DNA of 64,000 bases. It comes from an uncultured Pseudomonadales bacterium. GTDB taxonomy: Bacteria; Pseudomonadota; Gammaproteobacteria; Pseudomonadales; Cellvibrionaceae. This document shows, one piece after another, positions 28,808-37,836 of the stretch. The stretch is from NCBI GenBank assembly GCA_947487765.1, contig CANKXO010000001.1, positions 1,426,001-1,490,000 of the forward strand, written 5' to 3'. A program made the position numbers and the translations under genes. The notes beneath the pieces are model-generated. The model had not been told where the DNA came from. It did not search any database and was given only the letters and a program-made list of their open reading frames with translations. Positions within the stretch are counted from its first letter, which is position 1; the number at the start of each line of letters is the position of its first letter.

Positions 28808-30076
28808 CTATGATGTCATCTTCCAGGCCTTAACAAAAAAGTCCTCGCCTCCAAAATTGCCTGACTTTAAGGCAAGGGCTAATAGCTTATTAGTACGAGA
28901 CAGTGTCCAAGGAACACCTGGTGCAATTTCAACACCTATTTCAAGCTGTTTTACCCCCAAAGCATCAATAACTGCACCAGATGTTTCTCCCCCTGCAACA
29001 ATCAATTTACTCACGCCAATTTCATAAAGGAACTGTGCAATTCGTCCATGAGTCTGCTCAATCATTTCACCAACATCAATAGTACCTAATGATGCTTTAA
29101 TTTCAGCAACATCATCAGGTACTGCTGTAGAATAAACAATCGGTGGAAACTCCTGAGATGTAATAGTCTTTTCCAACCAACGGCAGACTCTATTAATTTC
29201 GCCATCATCTTTCGCTAAAGCTAATGGGTCTAACTGCAATACAGGGAAACCACTTTTTTTCGCATATTCAATTTGGCCATTCGTTGCTAATGAACAACTG
29301 CCTGCAAGAATGGCTGTTTTCCCTCGCGGATAACGAAAGTCTATCACTGGGTTTTTGTCTTGCAATTGACCACTTTTCCGAAAGTTTTCTGGTAAGCCAA
29401 TTGCCATCCCTGAACCACCAGTAACCAGAGTATGCTCGCTACATGCTGCACCCAGTGCATGTAAATCTTCATGAGTTATGGCATCAGCAATAAATACGGT
29501 TGCATCCTGATCGTGGCGTTTTAACTCATCATAAATAGCAGCTTCGCCTTGTGAAACTATTTGCCAAGGAAGCAAACCTACTTTCAGCTTTGTCTGTTTT
29601 TGTAAAACGCGTACTAAATCCGGGTCATTCATGGGCGTTAATGGATGATCTTTTAATGGCGATTCTGATAGTAAACGAGATTCAACAAATAAGTGACCTT
29701 GATAAACACTTCTACCTGTTTCAGGAAAAGCCGGACAGGCAATCACAACATTTGAATTAAGATCAGCTTTTAAGGCCTCAAGCACTGGTCCAATGTTACC
29801 TTCATCGGTAGAGTCAAATGTCGAACAATATTTAAAATAAAATTGCTTTGCCCCTGCCTTCGATAAAACCGCTAATGCAGCTCTTGACTGTTCCACGGCC
29901 TGATCAACGGGAATAGTTCTGGATTTTAACGCGACAACAACAGCATCGACGTTACTAAAATCTAAATCGCCCTCAGGTATACCCGAAACCTGAATGGTTT
30001 TCATACCGTTGCGTACAAGATTCAGAGCTAAATCTGTAGCCCCAGTTATGTCATCTGCAATACATCCCAGCAACAT
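28808..30076 (-). CDS. otnK: 3-oxo-tetronate kinase (four-carbon acid sugar kinase, DUF1537)
   Basis: A 422-residue kinase. N-terminal substrate domain: LLGCIADDITGATDLALNLVR, VVALKSRTIPVDQAVEQS, QFYFKYCSTFDSTDEGNIGPV and VIACPAFPETGRSVYQGHLFV. C-terminal nucleotide domain: ILAGSCSLATNGQI and LIVAGGETSGAVIDALGV. These blocks match OtnK closely rather than DtnK. The enzyme phosphorylates a 3-oxo acid sugar that OtnC then decarboxylates. The ATG overlaps the tctA stop by one base (TAATG), tying the kinase directly to the transporter operon. Confidence 0.88.
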   Translation of the reverse strand: MLLGCIADDITGATDLALNLVRNGMKTIQVSGIPEGDLDFSNVDAVVVALKSRTIPVDQAVEQSRAALAVLSKAGAKQFYFKYCSTFDSTDEGNIGPVLEALKADLNSNVVIACPAFPETGRSVYQGHLFVESRLLSESPLKDHPLTPMNDPDLVRVLQKQTKLKVGLLPWQIVSQGEAAIYDELKRHDQDATVFIADAITHEDLHALGAACSEHTLVTGGSGMAIGLPENFRKSGQLQDKNPVIDFRYPRGKTAILAGSCSLATNGQIEYAKKSGFPVLQLDPLALAKDDGEINRVCRWLEKTITSQEFPPIVYSTAVPDDVAEIKASLGTIDVGEMIEQTHGRIAQFLYEIGVSKLIVAGGETSGAVIDALGVKQLEIGVEIAPGVPWTLSRTNKLLALALKSGNFGGEDFFVKAWKMTS

Positions 30077-31620
30077 TATTTTTGCTCTCCTTCAGAGCGC
30101 TTTAAAAAGCGTGCAATTAAACGGCTTGATAATCTTTTCCAGGCAGGAATTTGAGAACAAATCGTTAATACGATCGCCGCAATTAATAATAATGATACAG
30201 GACGCTCAAAGAAGCCCGTCAAATCACCCTCACCAACCATTAAAGCACGTCGTAAATTTTCATCGGCCATTGGACCTAAAATGACACCAATAACTAAAGG
30301 TGAAATAGGGTAATCCATCTCACCCAATAAATATGCTGCAATACCGACAGGTATCATTAAATACAAATTAAAAATATTTAAACCCAATGCATAAGAGCCG
30401 ATAACAGATAGCACTGTAACAATAGGTAAAAAGACGGTTGCGGGCACTCGCAACACTTTAATCACATGCTTAGCTAGAAACATACCATTCAGCCACATCG
30501 CCAATGATGCTAACACCATAATGGCACATAATTCATATAAAAAAGTGGGGCGATTAATCACAACCATTGGACCAGGATTCAGGCCATGCAACATCAATGC
30601 CCCCAAAAGCATTACCGCAGGTGGACTCCCAGGAATACCCAAGGTAACTAAAGGAATTAAGGCTCCACCAATACAAGAATTATTGGCCGTTTCCGAAGCA
30701 ATAATACCTGCGGGCTCTCCTTTACCAAAATTCTCTGGTTTAGGATGTGAATTTTTCGTTGTTCCATACGAGACCCATCCTGCAATATCTTCACCGACAC
30801 CAGGAACAGCACCAATACCGACACCAATCATCGAAGAACGAATAATGTGCTTGAAATTTTTTCGAATAGTTTTAAATTCAGGTAGAATTCGTTTAATGGG
30901 TTGTGGCTTACCTAGTGTCAAACGATCACGCATGCTACGGATAATTTGCGGTACCGCAAATGCGCCAATCAAAACCGGCACCACTTCGATGCCACCATCT
31001 AACTGTGATAAATCAAAGGTAAAACGTGGATAAAATTGTAATTGGTCACGTCCAATACATGACAAAGCCAAACCAATTAAACCAGCAATCCAACCTTTAT
31101 ATACAAGGTCACTGCTGGTCAAGGTGCCACTAATAATAATACCGAAAAAAGCTAATAAGAAAAATTCATAGGATGTGAATTGCAATGCAGCATCGGCGAT
31201 TAACGGTGCAAAAGCAATCAATGCCAACATACCGACGACAGTGCCAATAAAAGAAGCTGTTGTCGTTAAACCTAATGCCCTTCCACCCTCTCCGCGCTGT
31301 GCCATGGGGTAACCATCGAGTGCTGTTGCAGCAGCAGCGGCCGTGCCAGGAATGTTAATTAATATCGACGGGTATGAGCCTCCATACACTGCGCCCACAT
31401 ACATAGAAATTAACGCAATTAATGCTGTTTCCAGGTCCATTGAATACGTCAATGTTGTTAATAAAGCCACCCCCAAGGTCGCTGTCAATCCAGGTAATGC
31501 GCCAAAAATAATACCCAGAAAACTAGCCCCGAGTAACAACAATATTGTCATAGGGTTATCAATTAACTGCAAAATTGTTTGAAAGAATATTCCTAAATTG
31601 GAAAAAAAATCCATCGTCAT
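30076..31620 (-). CDS. tctA: Tripartite tricarboxylate transporter, large membrane subunit (TctA)
   Basis: A 514-residue polytopic membrane protein of the TctA family with about eleven helices. Signature blocks are FGALPGLTATLGVALLTTLTYSM, YGGSYPSILINIPGTAAAAATALDGYPMA and GVGEDIAGWVSYGTTKNSHP. With TctB and the binding protein TctC it forms a sodium- or proton-driven uptake system for carboxylates and sugar acids. The order tctC-tctB-tctA with otnK immediately following indicates import of the substrate degraded by the adjacent enzymes. Confidence 0.93.
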   Translation of the reverse strand: MTMDFFSNLGIFFQTILQLIDNPMTILLLLGASFLGIIFGALPGLTATLGVALLTTLTYSMDLETALIALISMYVGAVYGGSYPSILINIPGTAAAAATALDGYPMAQRGEGGRALGLTTTASFIGTVVGMLALIAFAPLIADAALQFTSYEFFLLAFFGIIISGTLTSSDLVYKGWIAGLIGLALSCIGRDQLQFYPRFTFDLSQLDGGIEVVPVLIGAFAVPQIIRSMRDRLTLGKPQPIKRILPEFKTIRKNFKHIIRSSMIGVGIGAVPGVGEDIAGWVSYGTTKNSHPKPENFGKGEPAGIIASETANNSCIGGALIPLVTLGIPGSPPAVMLLGALMLHGLNPGPMVVINRPTFLYELCAIMVLASLAMWLNGMFLAKHVIKVLRVPATVFLPIVTVLSVIGSYALGLNIFNLYLMIPVGIAAYLLGEMDYPISPLVIGVILGPMADENLRRALMVGEGDLTGFFERPVSLLLIAAIVLTICSQIPAWKRLSSRLIARFLKRSEGEQK

Positions 31621-31628
31621 CTATACAA

Positions 31629-32381
31629 CTAACGCACTAAATACGCTAAGTGCTCCATTGCTTTTATCACTAACCCTTCAGTTGGTAAAGGGACCAATAA
31701 GCCAAACTTAAAACATGGCACAAGAATTAAAGGCGTTAAAACACTTGTCATCACTGATATACGCCACTTAGAGAAAAGTTCAGAGTCACCTTTTATCTTC
31801 AAATAACTGCATAATGTAATAAATAACATTATTGCAAGTAGAGCAATATCCGCTAAAAGAGAAGATACCATTCCTTGGTACCCGAGAATGCCGATTAAGG
31901 TACTTGTTACCATAAAAGGTAAAAAAGAGACCGAAAATAACTCACTACGATCTAAATAGAACGGCAAAATAAAAGCCAATAAAAAAACCATAGACCCAAT
32001 AAAAAAATCGACATAAGGTATCACGCCATAAACATACGCTATAAGATAACAACAAATGATAAAAAACCGGCGGGAGCCTTCTGATCGAATTGTTTGAGTC
32101 AACTTAGGAAAATCTTCTATCGCCTGTTTAAAACCACCATCAGTAATTGAGCGCTTTATTAAAATAAGTGACAGCAATATTAATAAACTTGAAACCAAAA
32201 TAGGTAGTAGTGCAGGTGAAACATACCAAACATTTTGCACTCCTCCGTAGCTATCTGTCATTGGAAAAGTAAAACTTTCAAATAGCATGGCAATAGAAAT
32301 AAAAAGAATTAACAAGCCAGTAAAAAAATCAGCTTTACGCTTTTTAGATAATTCTTCTTTTGACAACTTAAGAGTTTCCAT
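31629..32381 (-). CDS. tctB: Tripartite tricarboxylate transporter, small membrane subunit (TctB), long form
   Basis: A 250-residue membrane protein with about seven hydrophobic segments (first: DFFTGLLILFISIAMLFESF). TctB proteins are usually near 150-170 residues with four helices, so this one carries a C-terminal extension of about 80 residues with extra helices. It lies nine bases upstream of tctA and 97 bases downstream of tctC, with a hairpin in that gap. Assignment rests on position and the N-terminal pattern. Confidence 0.8.
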   Translation of the reverse strand: METLKLSKEELSKKRKADFFTGLLILFISIAMLFESFTFPMTDSYGGVQNVWYVSPALLPILVSSLLILLSLILIKRSITDGGFKQAIEDFPKLTQTIRSEGSRRFFIICCYLIAYVYGVIPYVDFFIGSMVFLLAFILPFYLDRSELFSVSFLPFMVTSTLIGILGYQGMVSSLLADIALLAIMLFITLCSYLKIKGDSELFSKWRISVMTSVLTPLILVPCFKFGLLVPLPTEGLVIKAMEHLAYLVR

Positions 32382-32399
32382 GATTGATCTCTGATACGA

Positions 32400-32431
32400 A
32401 TAGAGGTGGCAATTTACATTACCACCTCTAT
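32400..32431 (-). terminator. Hairpin between tctC and tctB (attenuator or message stabiliser)
   Basis: A perfect 10-base stem (ATAGAGGTGG with CCACCTCTAT) with a 12-base AT-rich loop, placed 48 bases after the tctC stop and 19 bases before the tctB ATG. There is no strong T-run, so it more likely stabilises the tctC part of the message or gives partial termination. That would yield more binding protein than membrane subunits, a common pattern in binding-protein transport operons. Confidence 0.65.
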
Positions 32432-32478
32432 GCCTTACTTTTCTATTATTCTTCTTTTATCTTTTAATTATAATGTTA

Positions 32479-33483
32479 TTAAGGCTTAGCAATGCCAAGG
32501 TCTGCTGGATTAACTTTAGTGGCACCTAATTCATGTAGAGTCCAAGAAAATAGTGACTCAAGGCTCGCGAATTGTGCAGACGCTTCAGCACCTGTTTTAC
32601 CTGATAATTGATAATAACTATCAGCCGCCCACTTTTTAACTTTATCGGTTGCTAATGCTTTGTTAAAAGCTTCAGTTAAAGCAGCTTTTGCTTCATCAGG
32701 TGCATCACTACGAATTGCCATACCAATAGCTTGGGAGATAGGTAAATATTTTGTTAAACCAGAGTACGAATCAAACGCTGAAGGAATTTCACCCACTCCA
32801 TCAACAGTTGTACTGCCTTTAACAAGCATCGCTAAAGGACGTAATTTACCCGCTTTCAATAATTGTTGTTGCTCGGCTAAAGAAGTAACAACAACAGTAA
32901 CCTCACCAGTCATTGCCGCATTTTGCCCTGGAGCAGAACCTTTATAAGGAATGAAATTAAAATCAGCACCACTACCATTTTCAAGCGCCAATAAATTCAA
33001 GTGGTGTATTGAACCCGAACCACTAGCTGCCGCTTTAATGCTATTGGGTGATTTTTTTGCCGCCTCAACTAAATCCTTTAACGTTTTGTAAGGAGAGTTT
33101 GCAGTCACCGAAACAAGATCAGGTGAGCCACCAATAATGAACGGATACCAAACACTGAATTTTTTATCCCAGCCCGCTTGCACTGCTGATGTCACATTTG
33201 ATTCTGAAATACCTACCATTGTGTAGCCATCAGATTTTTGAGAGTAGCCATAACTCATGCCTAAAGAGCCTGCTACACCTCCGGGTTTATTAATCACATT
33301 TATTCGAGTAGGTAGGAATTTGCTCATTTCGGCAGCAACAATACGGTTAGCCGTATCAGTACCACCACCTGCGCCCCAAACAACGACGCTAGTAATATTA
33401 CGTGTTGGATATTCTGCTGCGGTAGACACGGTAGATAGTGCTGCGGTTAAAACTAACGTTGCAAAAGATGCTATACGTTTCAT
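32479..33483 (-). CDS. tctC: Tripartite tricarboxylate transporter substrate-binding protein (TctC/Bug)
   Basis: A 334-residue periplasmic binding protein. The signal peptide is MKRIASFATLVLTAALSTVSTA. The mature part starts AEYPTRNITSVVVWGAGGGTDTANRIVAAEM, where most family members begin YPxxPIxxVVPFxAGG. Further landmarks: INVINKPGGVAGSLGMSYGYS and FNFIPYKGSAPGQNAAMTGEV. Bug proteins bind carboxylates with two ordered waters. The ligand is unknown but should be the acid used by the neighbouring enzymes. It is the first gene of the leftward operon. Confidence 0.93.
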   Translation of the reverse strand: MKRIASFATLVLTAALSTVSTAAEYPTRNITSVVVWGAGGGTDTANRIVAAEMSKFLPTRINVINKPGGVAGSLGMSYGYSQKSDGYTMVGISESNVTSAVQAGWDKKFSVWYPFIIGGSPDLVSVTANSPYKTLKDLVEAAKKSPNSIKAAASGSGSIHHLNLLALENGSGADFNFIPYKGSAPGQNAAMTGEVTVVVTSLAEQQQLLKAGKLRPLAMLVKGSTTVDGVGEIPSAFDSYSGLTKYLPISQAIGMAIRSDAPDEAKAALTEAFNKALATDKVKKWAADSYYQLSGKTGAEASAQFASLESLFSWTLHELGATKVNPADLGIAKP

Positions 33484-33857
33484 ATCAATACACTCCTCAT
33501 TTATATTTTTTATTGAGTAACTTTTTTGTTTAACTATTTGCTTAACTTCAGTTACATGACACGTCTAGTAAAAGTATATATGAGGGCTTTTAAACCCAAC
33601 TATTTACTGGTTAAGACTAACGTAAATGAAAAACAAAAACTGCAGGCATCAGGTTAATTCTGCTACAACTTTAGTCTTACAGCTTTTGTTATTCTTTCCA
33701 TTAGCCGATCATGTCACTTAAATTCAGTAAGAATTAGTAATGTTTACTTAATTTCCCTTGAACTAATTAACGCATGTGCTACCGTATACGTTAATTTATT
33801 AAACGTCAATGATTTAACGCTTCAAAAGTAAGCAGAAAACGCCAAGAAGAATAAAAA
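33484..33857. promoter_or_regulatory. Divergent promoter region of the catabolic island
   Basis: About 370 AT-rich bases separate tctC (leftward) and the SMP-30 lactonase (rightward), and must contain both promoters. A GTATAC core at 33,783-33,788 lies in an imperfect palindrome (ACCGTATACGTT). It resembles the GTATAC-type cores seen in operators of FadR/FCD GntR proteins and is a weak candidate site for the GntR regulator encoded at 37,151. No gene is seen here. Confidence 0.4.
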
Positions 33858-34859
33858 ATGATCAAACTAGAAGATGTTGAGAGTATTGGAAGCCGCTTAA
33901 ATAGGCCTGAATGCGTGCTGACACACCAATCAGGCTTATTATTTGCGTCGGATTGGACAGATAACGGAGGCGTTTCCATTATTTCGATCAATGGTAATGT
34001 CCAACGTATTTTATCAAAAGATAGCTCCTTTATTATTCGACCAAACGGGGTTGCCATTGAGCCATCAGGCAGCTTTCTTCTAGCTCACTTAGGTAATGAC
34101 GATGGTGGAGTGTATCGCTTACACCCAGACGGGGTACTGGAAGACTTTATTACAGACGTTGATGGTGAACCACTCCCCCCAAGCAACTATATCCATTTAG
34201 ATCATCAAGGAAGAGCCTGGGTGACTATCAGCACCCGAAAGATTCCACGAGCTGAAGCTTATCGACAAGATGTTGCTGATGGTTTTATTGTTCTTATCGA
34301 CAAACATGGCTGTAAAGTCGTAGCGGACAACCTAGGATACACAAATGAATGCTTGGTTCATCCTGACGGCCAACGATTATTTGTTAATGAAACCTTTGCG
34401 CGACGTTTAATATGTTTTGATATTGAAACAAATGGAAATCTCACGAACCGTCGTACTATTTGCGAATTTGATGCAGGTACCTACCCCGACGGAATGACCT
34501 TCGATACTTCTGGTGGTATTTGGATTACCAGCATCATCAGCAATCGTGTTATCCGAGTCCAAGAAGATGGCTCGCAGCAGACAATTATTGAAGACCTCGA
34601 CCCTGAGCATATCAATATAGTGGAAGCCGCTTTTCAAGCAAATGAACTGGGGCGCCCACACCTCGATAAAGTCAAAAGTAAGCAACTTAAAAATATTTCC
34701 AGCTTGGCATTTGGCGGCCGTGATTTACGTACAGCCTATTTAGGCTGCCTACTTGGTGATCATATTTCTTATTTTAAAGCACCTTATGGCGGTGTTGCAC
34801 CAGTGCATTGGGATGCACCTTTAAATACATTACAGGCCTTTTTAAAGCCGGCCAACTAA
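33858..34859 (+). CDS. SMP-30/gluconolactonase-family lactonase
   Basis: A 333-residue six-bladed beta-propeller of the SMP-30/gluconolaconase/LRE family. Candidate metal ligands are the Glu in LNRPECVLTHQSGLLFASDW, the Asn in TNECLVHPDGQRLFVNE and the Asp in AGTYPDGMTFDTSGGIWITS. Such enzymes hydrolyse sugar lactones to acids in the cytoplasm. It is the first gene of the rightward arm and lies 32 bases ahead of the dehydrogenase gene. The gene order suggests that a sugar is oxidised to a lactone (by the Gfo/Idh/MocA enzyme) and opened here. Confidence 0.85.
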   Translation: MIKLEDVESIGSRLNRPECVLTHQSGLLFASDWTDNGGVSIISINGNVQRILSKDSSFIIRPNGVAIEPSGSFLLAHLGNDDGGVYRLHPDGVLEDFITDVDGEPLPPSNYIHLDHQGRAWVTISTRKIPRAEAYRQDVADGFIVLIDKHGCKVVADNLGYTNECLVHPDGQRLFVNETFARRLICFDIETNGNLTNRRTICEFDAGTYPDGMTFDTSGGIWITSIISNRVIRVQEDGSQQTIIEDLDPEHINIVEAAFQANELGRPHLDKVKSKQLKNISSLAFGGRDLRTAYLGCLLGDHISYFKAPYGGVAPVHWDAPLNTLQAFLKPAN

Positions 34860-34891
34860 TAAATATAAACATACGATTTTGAGGAAGAAAA

Positions 34892-35989
34892 ATGACTAAC
34901 CCTGTTAACTTTACTATCGCTGTCTTTCCAGGTGACGGGATAGGCGAGGAAATTACGGAACCTTGCATTAAGGTGCTGGAAAAAGCTATTGATAAAATCG
35001 GTGGCTTTTCAGCAACATTCGAGTGGCTTGCTGCAGGCGCTACAACCTATTTGGAAACCGGGGAATCGTTACCCAAACGTTCTATGGATAAAGCCCGCGA
35101 AGCAGATGCCATTCTTTTATCCGCCATGGGGCTACCAGATGTACGTTACCCTGACGGCACTGAAATTTCCCCACAAATAGAAATACGTTTCGAACTTGGC
35201 TTATATGCTGGCGTCCGACCTGTTCGTGCAATTCCAGGATTGGCGCCCACCCTGCTAAACCCCGACGCTCATAAACTCGACTTCGTTATTATCAGGGAAT
35301 CAACTGAAGGGTTATTTGCTTCACATGGCAAAGGAGAGATTATTGATGATAAAGAAGCACGTGATACCTTAGTTATAACAAGAAATGTGAGCGAGCGTTT
35401 ATTCGACTTTGCTTTTAAACTTGGGCAGCAGCGCAAAAAACAGGGTAAATTGGGCCATGTTACCTGTGTCGATAAGGCTAATGTATTTAAATCATTTGCC
35501 TTTTTCCGAAAAATCTTTGATGAGCAAGCAGAAAAATTTTCCGATGTTGAAAGCAATCATATGTATATCGATGCAACGGCTCTCAACATGGTTCGCCGCC
35601 CTTGGGATTTAGATGTTTTAGTCACTGAAAATATGTTTGGCGACATACTCTCTGATCTCGGAGCTGGCTTAATTGGTGGTATGGGATTTGCTCCATCAGC
35701 CGATATTGGTGACGATAATGCTGTGTTTCAGCCGTGCCATGGTACCGCTCCAGATATTGCAGGCAAAGGCTTAGCAAATCCCACCGCAATGTTTTTATCA
35801 GGCGCTATGATGTTGTCATGGCTAGGCGATAAACATAATTTTGTACCCGCCTCTCAGGCAGGTGAGTTAGTACAAGCTGCAATTGATGCTGCATTTGCAG
35901 ATGGCAATTTAATTACCGGTGAGCTGGGCGGCAAAGCTGGCACTAATGATGTCTTTACGGCAGTATTAAACGCTATAGATACATTATAG
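34892..35989 (+). CDS. Isocitrate/isopropylmalate dehydrogenase family enzyme, substrate unknown
   Basis: A 365-residue beta-decarboxylating dehydrogenase: IAVFPGDGIGEEITEPCIKVLE, IEIRFELGLYAGVRPVRAIP, IIRESTEGLFASHGKGEI, the catalytic-Lys block VTCVDKANVFKSFAFFR, and HGTAPDIAGKGLANPTAMFLS. It resembles isopropylmalate and tartrate dehydrogenases. The cell already has leuB at 16.8 kb, so this is a second, catabolic paralogue. Its place between a lactonase and a sugar dehydrogenase suggests it oxidises a hydroxy-acid, possibly making the 3-oxo acid for OtnK. This is inference. Confidence 0.85.
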   Translation: MTNPVNFTIAVFPGDGIGEEITEPCIKVLEKAIDKIGGFSATFEWLAAGATTYLETGESLPKRSMDKAREADAILLSAMGLPDVRYPDGTEISPQIEIRFELGLYAGVRPVRAIPGLAPTLLNPDAHKLDFVIIRESTEGLFASHGKGEIIDDKEARDTLVITRNVSERLFDFAFKLGQQRKKQGKLGHVTCVDKANVFKSFAFFRKIFDEQAEKFSDVESNHMYIDATALNMVRRPWDLDVLVTENMFGDILSDLGAGLIGGMGFAPSADIGDDNAVFQPCHGTAPDIAGKGLANPTAMFLSGAMMLSWLGDKHNFVPASQAGELVQAAIDAAFADGNLITGELGGKAGTNDVFTAVLNAIDTL

Positions 35990-36032
35990 ATTTTTAAAAC
36001 AGCGTTAATAACAATAAATAGAGAAACATTAC

Positions 36033-37079
36033 ATGAGTAAAATCCGATTGGTCACCGTTGGAACCGGTTACTTTAGTCAATTTCAATATTCTGCCTGGAA
36101 ACGTATTCCAGAAGTAGAACTTGTCGCTGTTTGTAATCGTAGTGACGAAGGCGCAAAGAAAATCGCTGATGAATATGATATTGAATCAACCTATAACGAC
36201 TTTGGGGAAATGCTCAAACAAGAAAAGCCTGACCTAGTTGATATCATCACCCCACCCGTAACCCATTTAGAATATATCCGCGAAGTAATTCAACATAACA
36301 GAGCAAATAATAGTACAGCTATTATTTGTCAAAAACCTTTTTGCACATCATTAGAAGAAGCACAAGAAGCCACTAAAATCACCAAGGATGCAGGTGTATT
36401 ATTAGTGATCCATGAAAACTTTCGCTTTCAACCCTGGTACGCGGAAATAGCAACACATCTTGATCATAAAAAACTTGGAGATCTTTACCAAGCTACCTTT
36501 CGCCTTCGCCCAGGTGATGGGCAAGGTCCAAATGCCTATATGGAAAGGCAGCCTTATTTTCAGCAAATGCCAAAATTTTTAATTCACGAAACGGCTATAC
36601 ATTGGGTTGATACATTTCGCTATCTATTTGGTGAAGTTCACTCTGTCTATGCTCAGTTACGCAAATTAAACCCTGTCATTGCAGGAGAAGACAGCGGTGT
36701 ATTGATATTCGAATTCACCTCGGGAATGCAAGCGATATTCGACGGTAACCGACTTGTCGATCACTCTGCAGATAATTGCCGTTTGACCATGGGAGAAATG
36801 ACACTCGAAGGATCAGAAGGCACGATGCAACTTAATGGTAAAGGCGAATTATCATTACGGCAGCATGGTAGCTGTGAAGTCACACAACAACCCTACAATT
36901 GGCAAAATGTCGGCTTTGGCGGTGATTGTGTCTACCGACTGCAACGTCATGTGATCGACCATTTAACAGGAACCCCTGAAATTCATAACACTGCAGAAAG
37001 CTATATTCGCAATTTAATCATTGAACGAGCTATCTATGAATCAGCAGAAACCGGTGCAAAAATAATAATAGGGTACTAA
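36033..37079 (+). CDS. Gfo/Idh/MocA-family sugar dehydrogenase
   Basis: A 348-residue NAD(P) oxidoreductase. The Rossmann start is IRLVTVGTGYFSQFQYSAWKRI. The usual EKP motif reads CQKPFCTSLEEAQEA, with Gln in place of Glu. The catalytic-region HETAIHWVDTFRYLFGE keeps the His and Asp of the family. These enzymes oxidise sugars or sugar derivatives at a ring carbon. It is the third gene of the rightward arm, 43 bases after the dehydrogenase, and may produce the lactone for the SMP-30 enzyme. Confidence 0.87.
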   Translation: MSKIRLVTVGTGYFSQFQYSAWKRIPEVELVAVCNRSDEGAKKIADEYDIESTYNDFGEMLKQEKPDLVDIITPPVTHLEYIREVIQHNRANNSTAIICQKPFCTSLEEAQEATKITKDAGVLLVIHENFRFQPWYAEIATHLDHKKLGDLYQATFRLRPGDGQGPNAYMERQPYFQQMPKFLIHETAIHWVDTFRYLFGEVHSVYAQLRKLNPVIAGEDSGVLIFEFTSGMQAIFDGNRLVDHSADNCRLTMGEMTLEGSEGTMQLNGKGELSLRQHGSCEVTQQPYNWQNVGFGGDCVYRLQRHVIDHLTGTPEIHNTAESYIRNLIIERAIYESAETGAKIIIGY

Positions 37080-37150
37080 CGAGTTCAAACCTACTATAGA
37101 ATGTCATTCTTAGAAGAGATCTTGATAGCAGCAAACAGGAGGCAACACCG

Positions 37151-37822
37151 ATGAATAAACCCGCAAAACTATCAATGCCTAACCGTGCCTACCAAGAAAT
37201 AAAACGACGCATACTCGATAATGAAATCCCCCCCAGTACCATCATCCTAGAGCAAGAACTAGCTGAATTACTCGATATGAGTCGAACACCCGTTAGGGAA
37301 GCGCTGATTCGCCTCTCAAATGAAGGTATGGTCGAAGTTCGTCCGCGACATGGGATGCGTGTACTACCGGTTTCACCCGAAGACATGGCCGAAATCTATG
37401 ACATTCTCACTGCATTGGAAGCTCAAGCTGCAGAAATAGTCGCCACTAAAGGAATAAGTAAAGAACAACTTCAAGAACTGCACGATAGCGTTAACGAAAT
37501 GGACGAAGCTTTAGCAGCAGATGACCTTAAGCGCTGGAGCCGAGCTGACGAGCGCTTTCATATGTTGCTTGTAGAGTATTCTGGCAACAAACGCCTCATC
37601 AATATGGTCAATACCTATTTTGATCAATCCCATCGGGTACGCTGCTTAACTTTGCACCTACGTCCAAAGCCCATTAACTCTAATAACGACCACCGAAGTG
37701 TTGTTGCTGCTATCGAAGCAAGCGACCCTGAGACAGCCAATAAATGCCACAGGGAACACCGTAAGAAAAGTGGTCAGATGTTGGTTGATATCCTTAAAAA
37801 GAATAGCCTTTCCAGCTTGTAA
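37151..37822 (+). CDS. GntR-family regulator (FadR/FCD subfamily)
   Basis: A 223-residue regulator. The winged helix-turn-helix is AYQEIKRRILDNEIPPSTIILEQELAELLDMSRTPVREALIRLSNEGMVEV. The all-helical FCD ligand domain includes a metal-site Asp and His in RADERFHMLLVEYSGN and a later His in NNDHRSVVAAIEA and KCHREHRKK. It follows the Gfo/Idh/MocA gene by 71 bases with AGGAGG ahead of the ATG. It is the likely local repressor of the catabolic island, released by the substrate or an intermediate. Confidence 0.92.
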   Translation: MNKPAKLSMPNRAYQEIKRRILDNEIPPSTIILEQELAELLDMSRTPVREALIRLSNEGMVEVRPRHGMRVLPVSPEDMAEIYDILTALEAQAAEIVATKGISKEQLQELHDSVNEMDEALAADDLKRWSRADERFHMLLVEYSGNKRLINMVNTYFDQSHRVRCLTLHLRPKPINSNNDHRSVVAAIEASDPETANKCHREHRKKSGQMLVDILKKNSLSSL

Positions 37823-37836
37823 TCATTTTGTTGCTA

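Noticed and set aside
30521-31033. Plus-strand 170-codon frame inside tctA
   Set aside because: Shadow of the well-conserved TctA gene on the other strand; no domain match.
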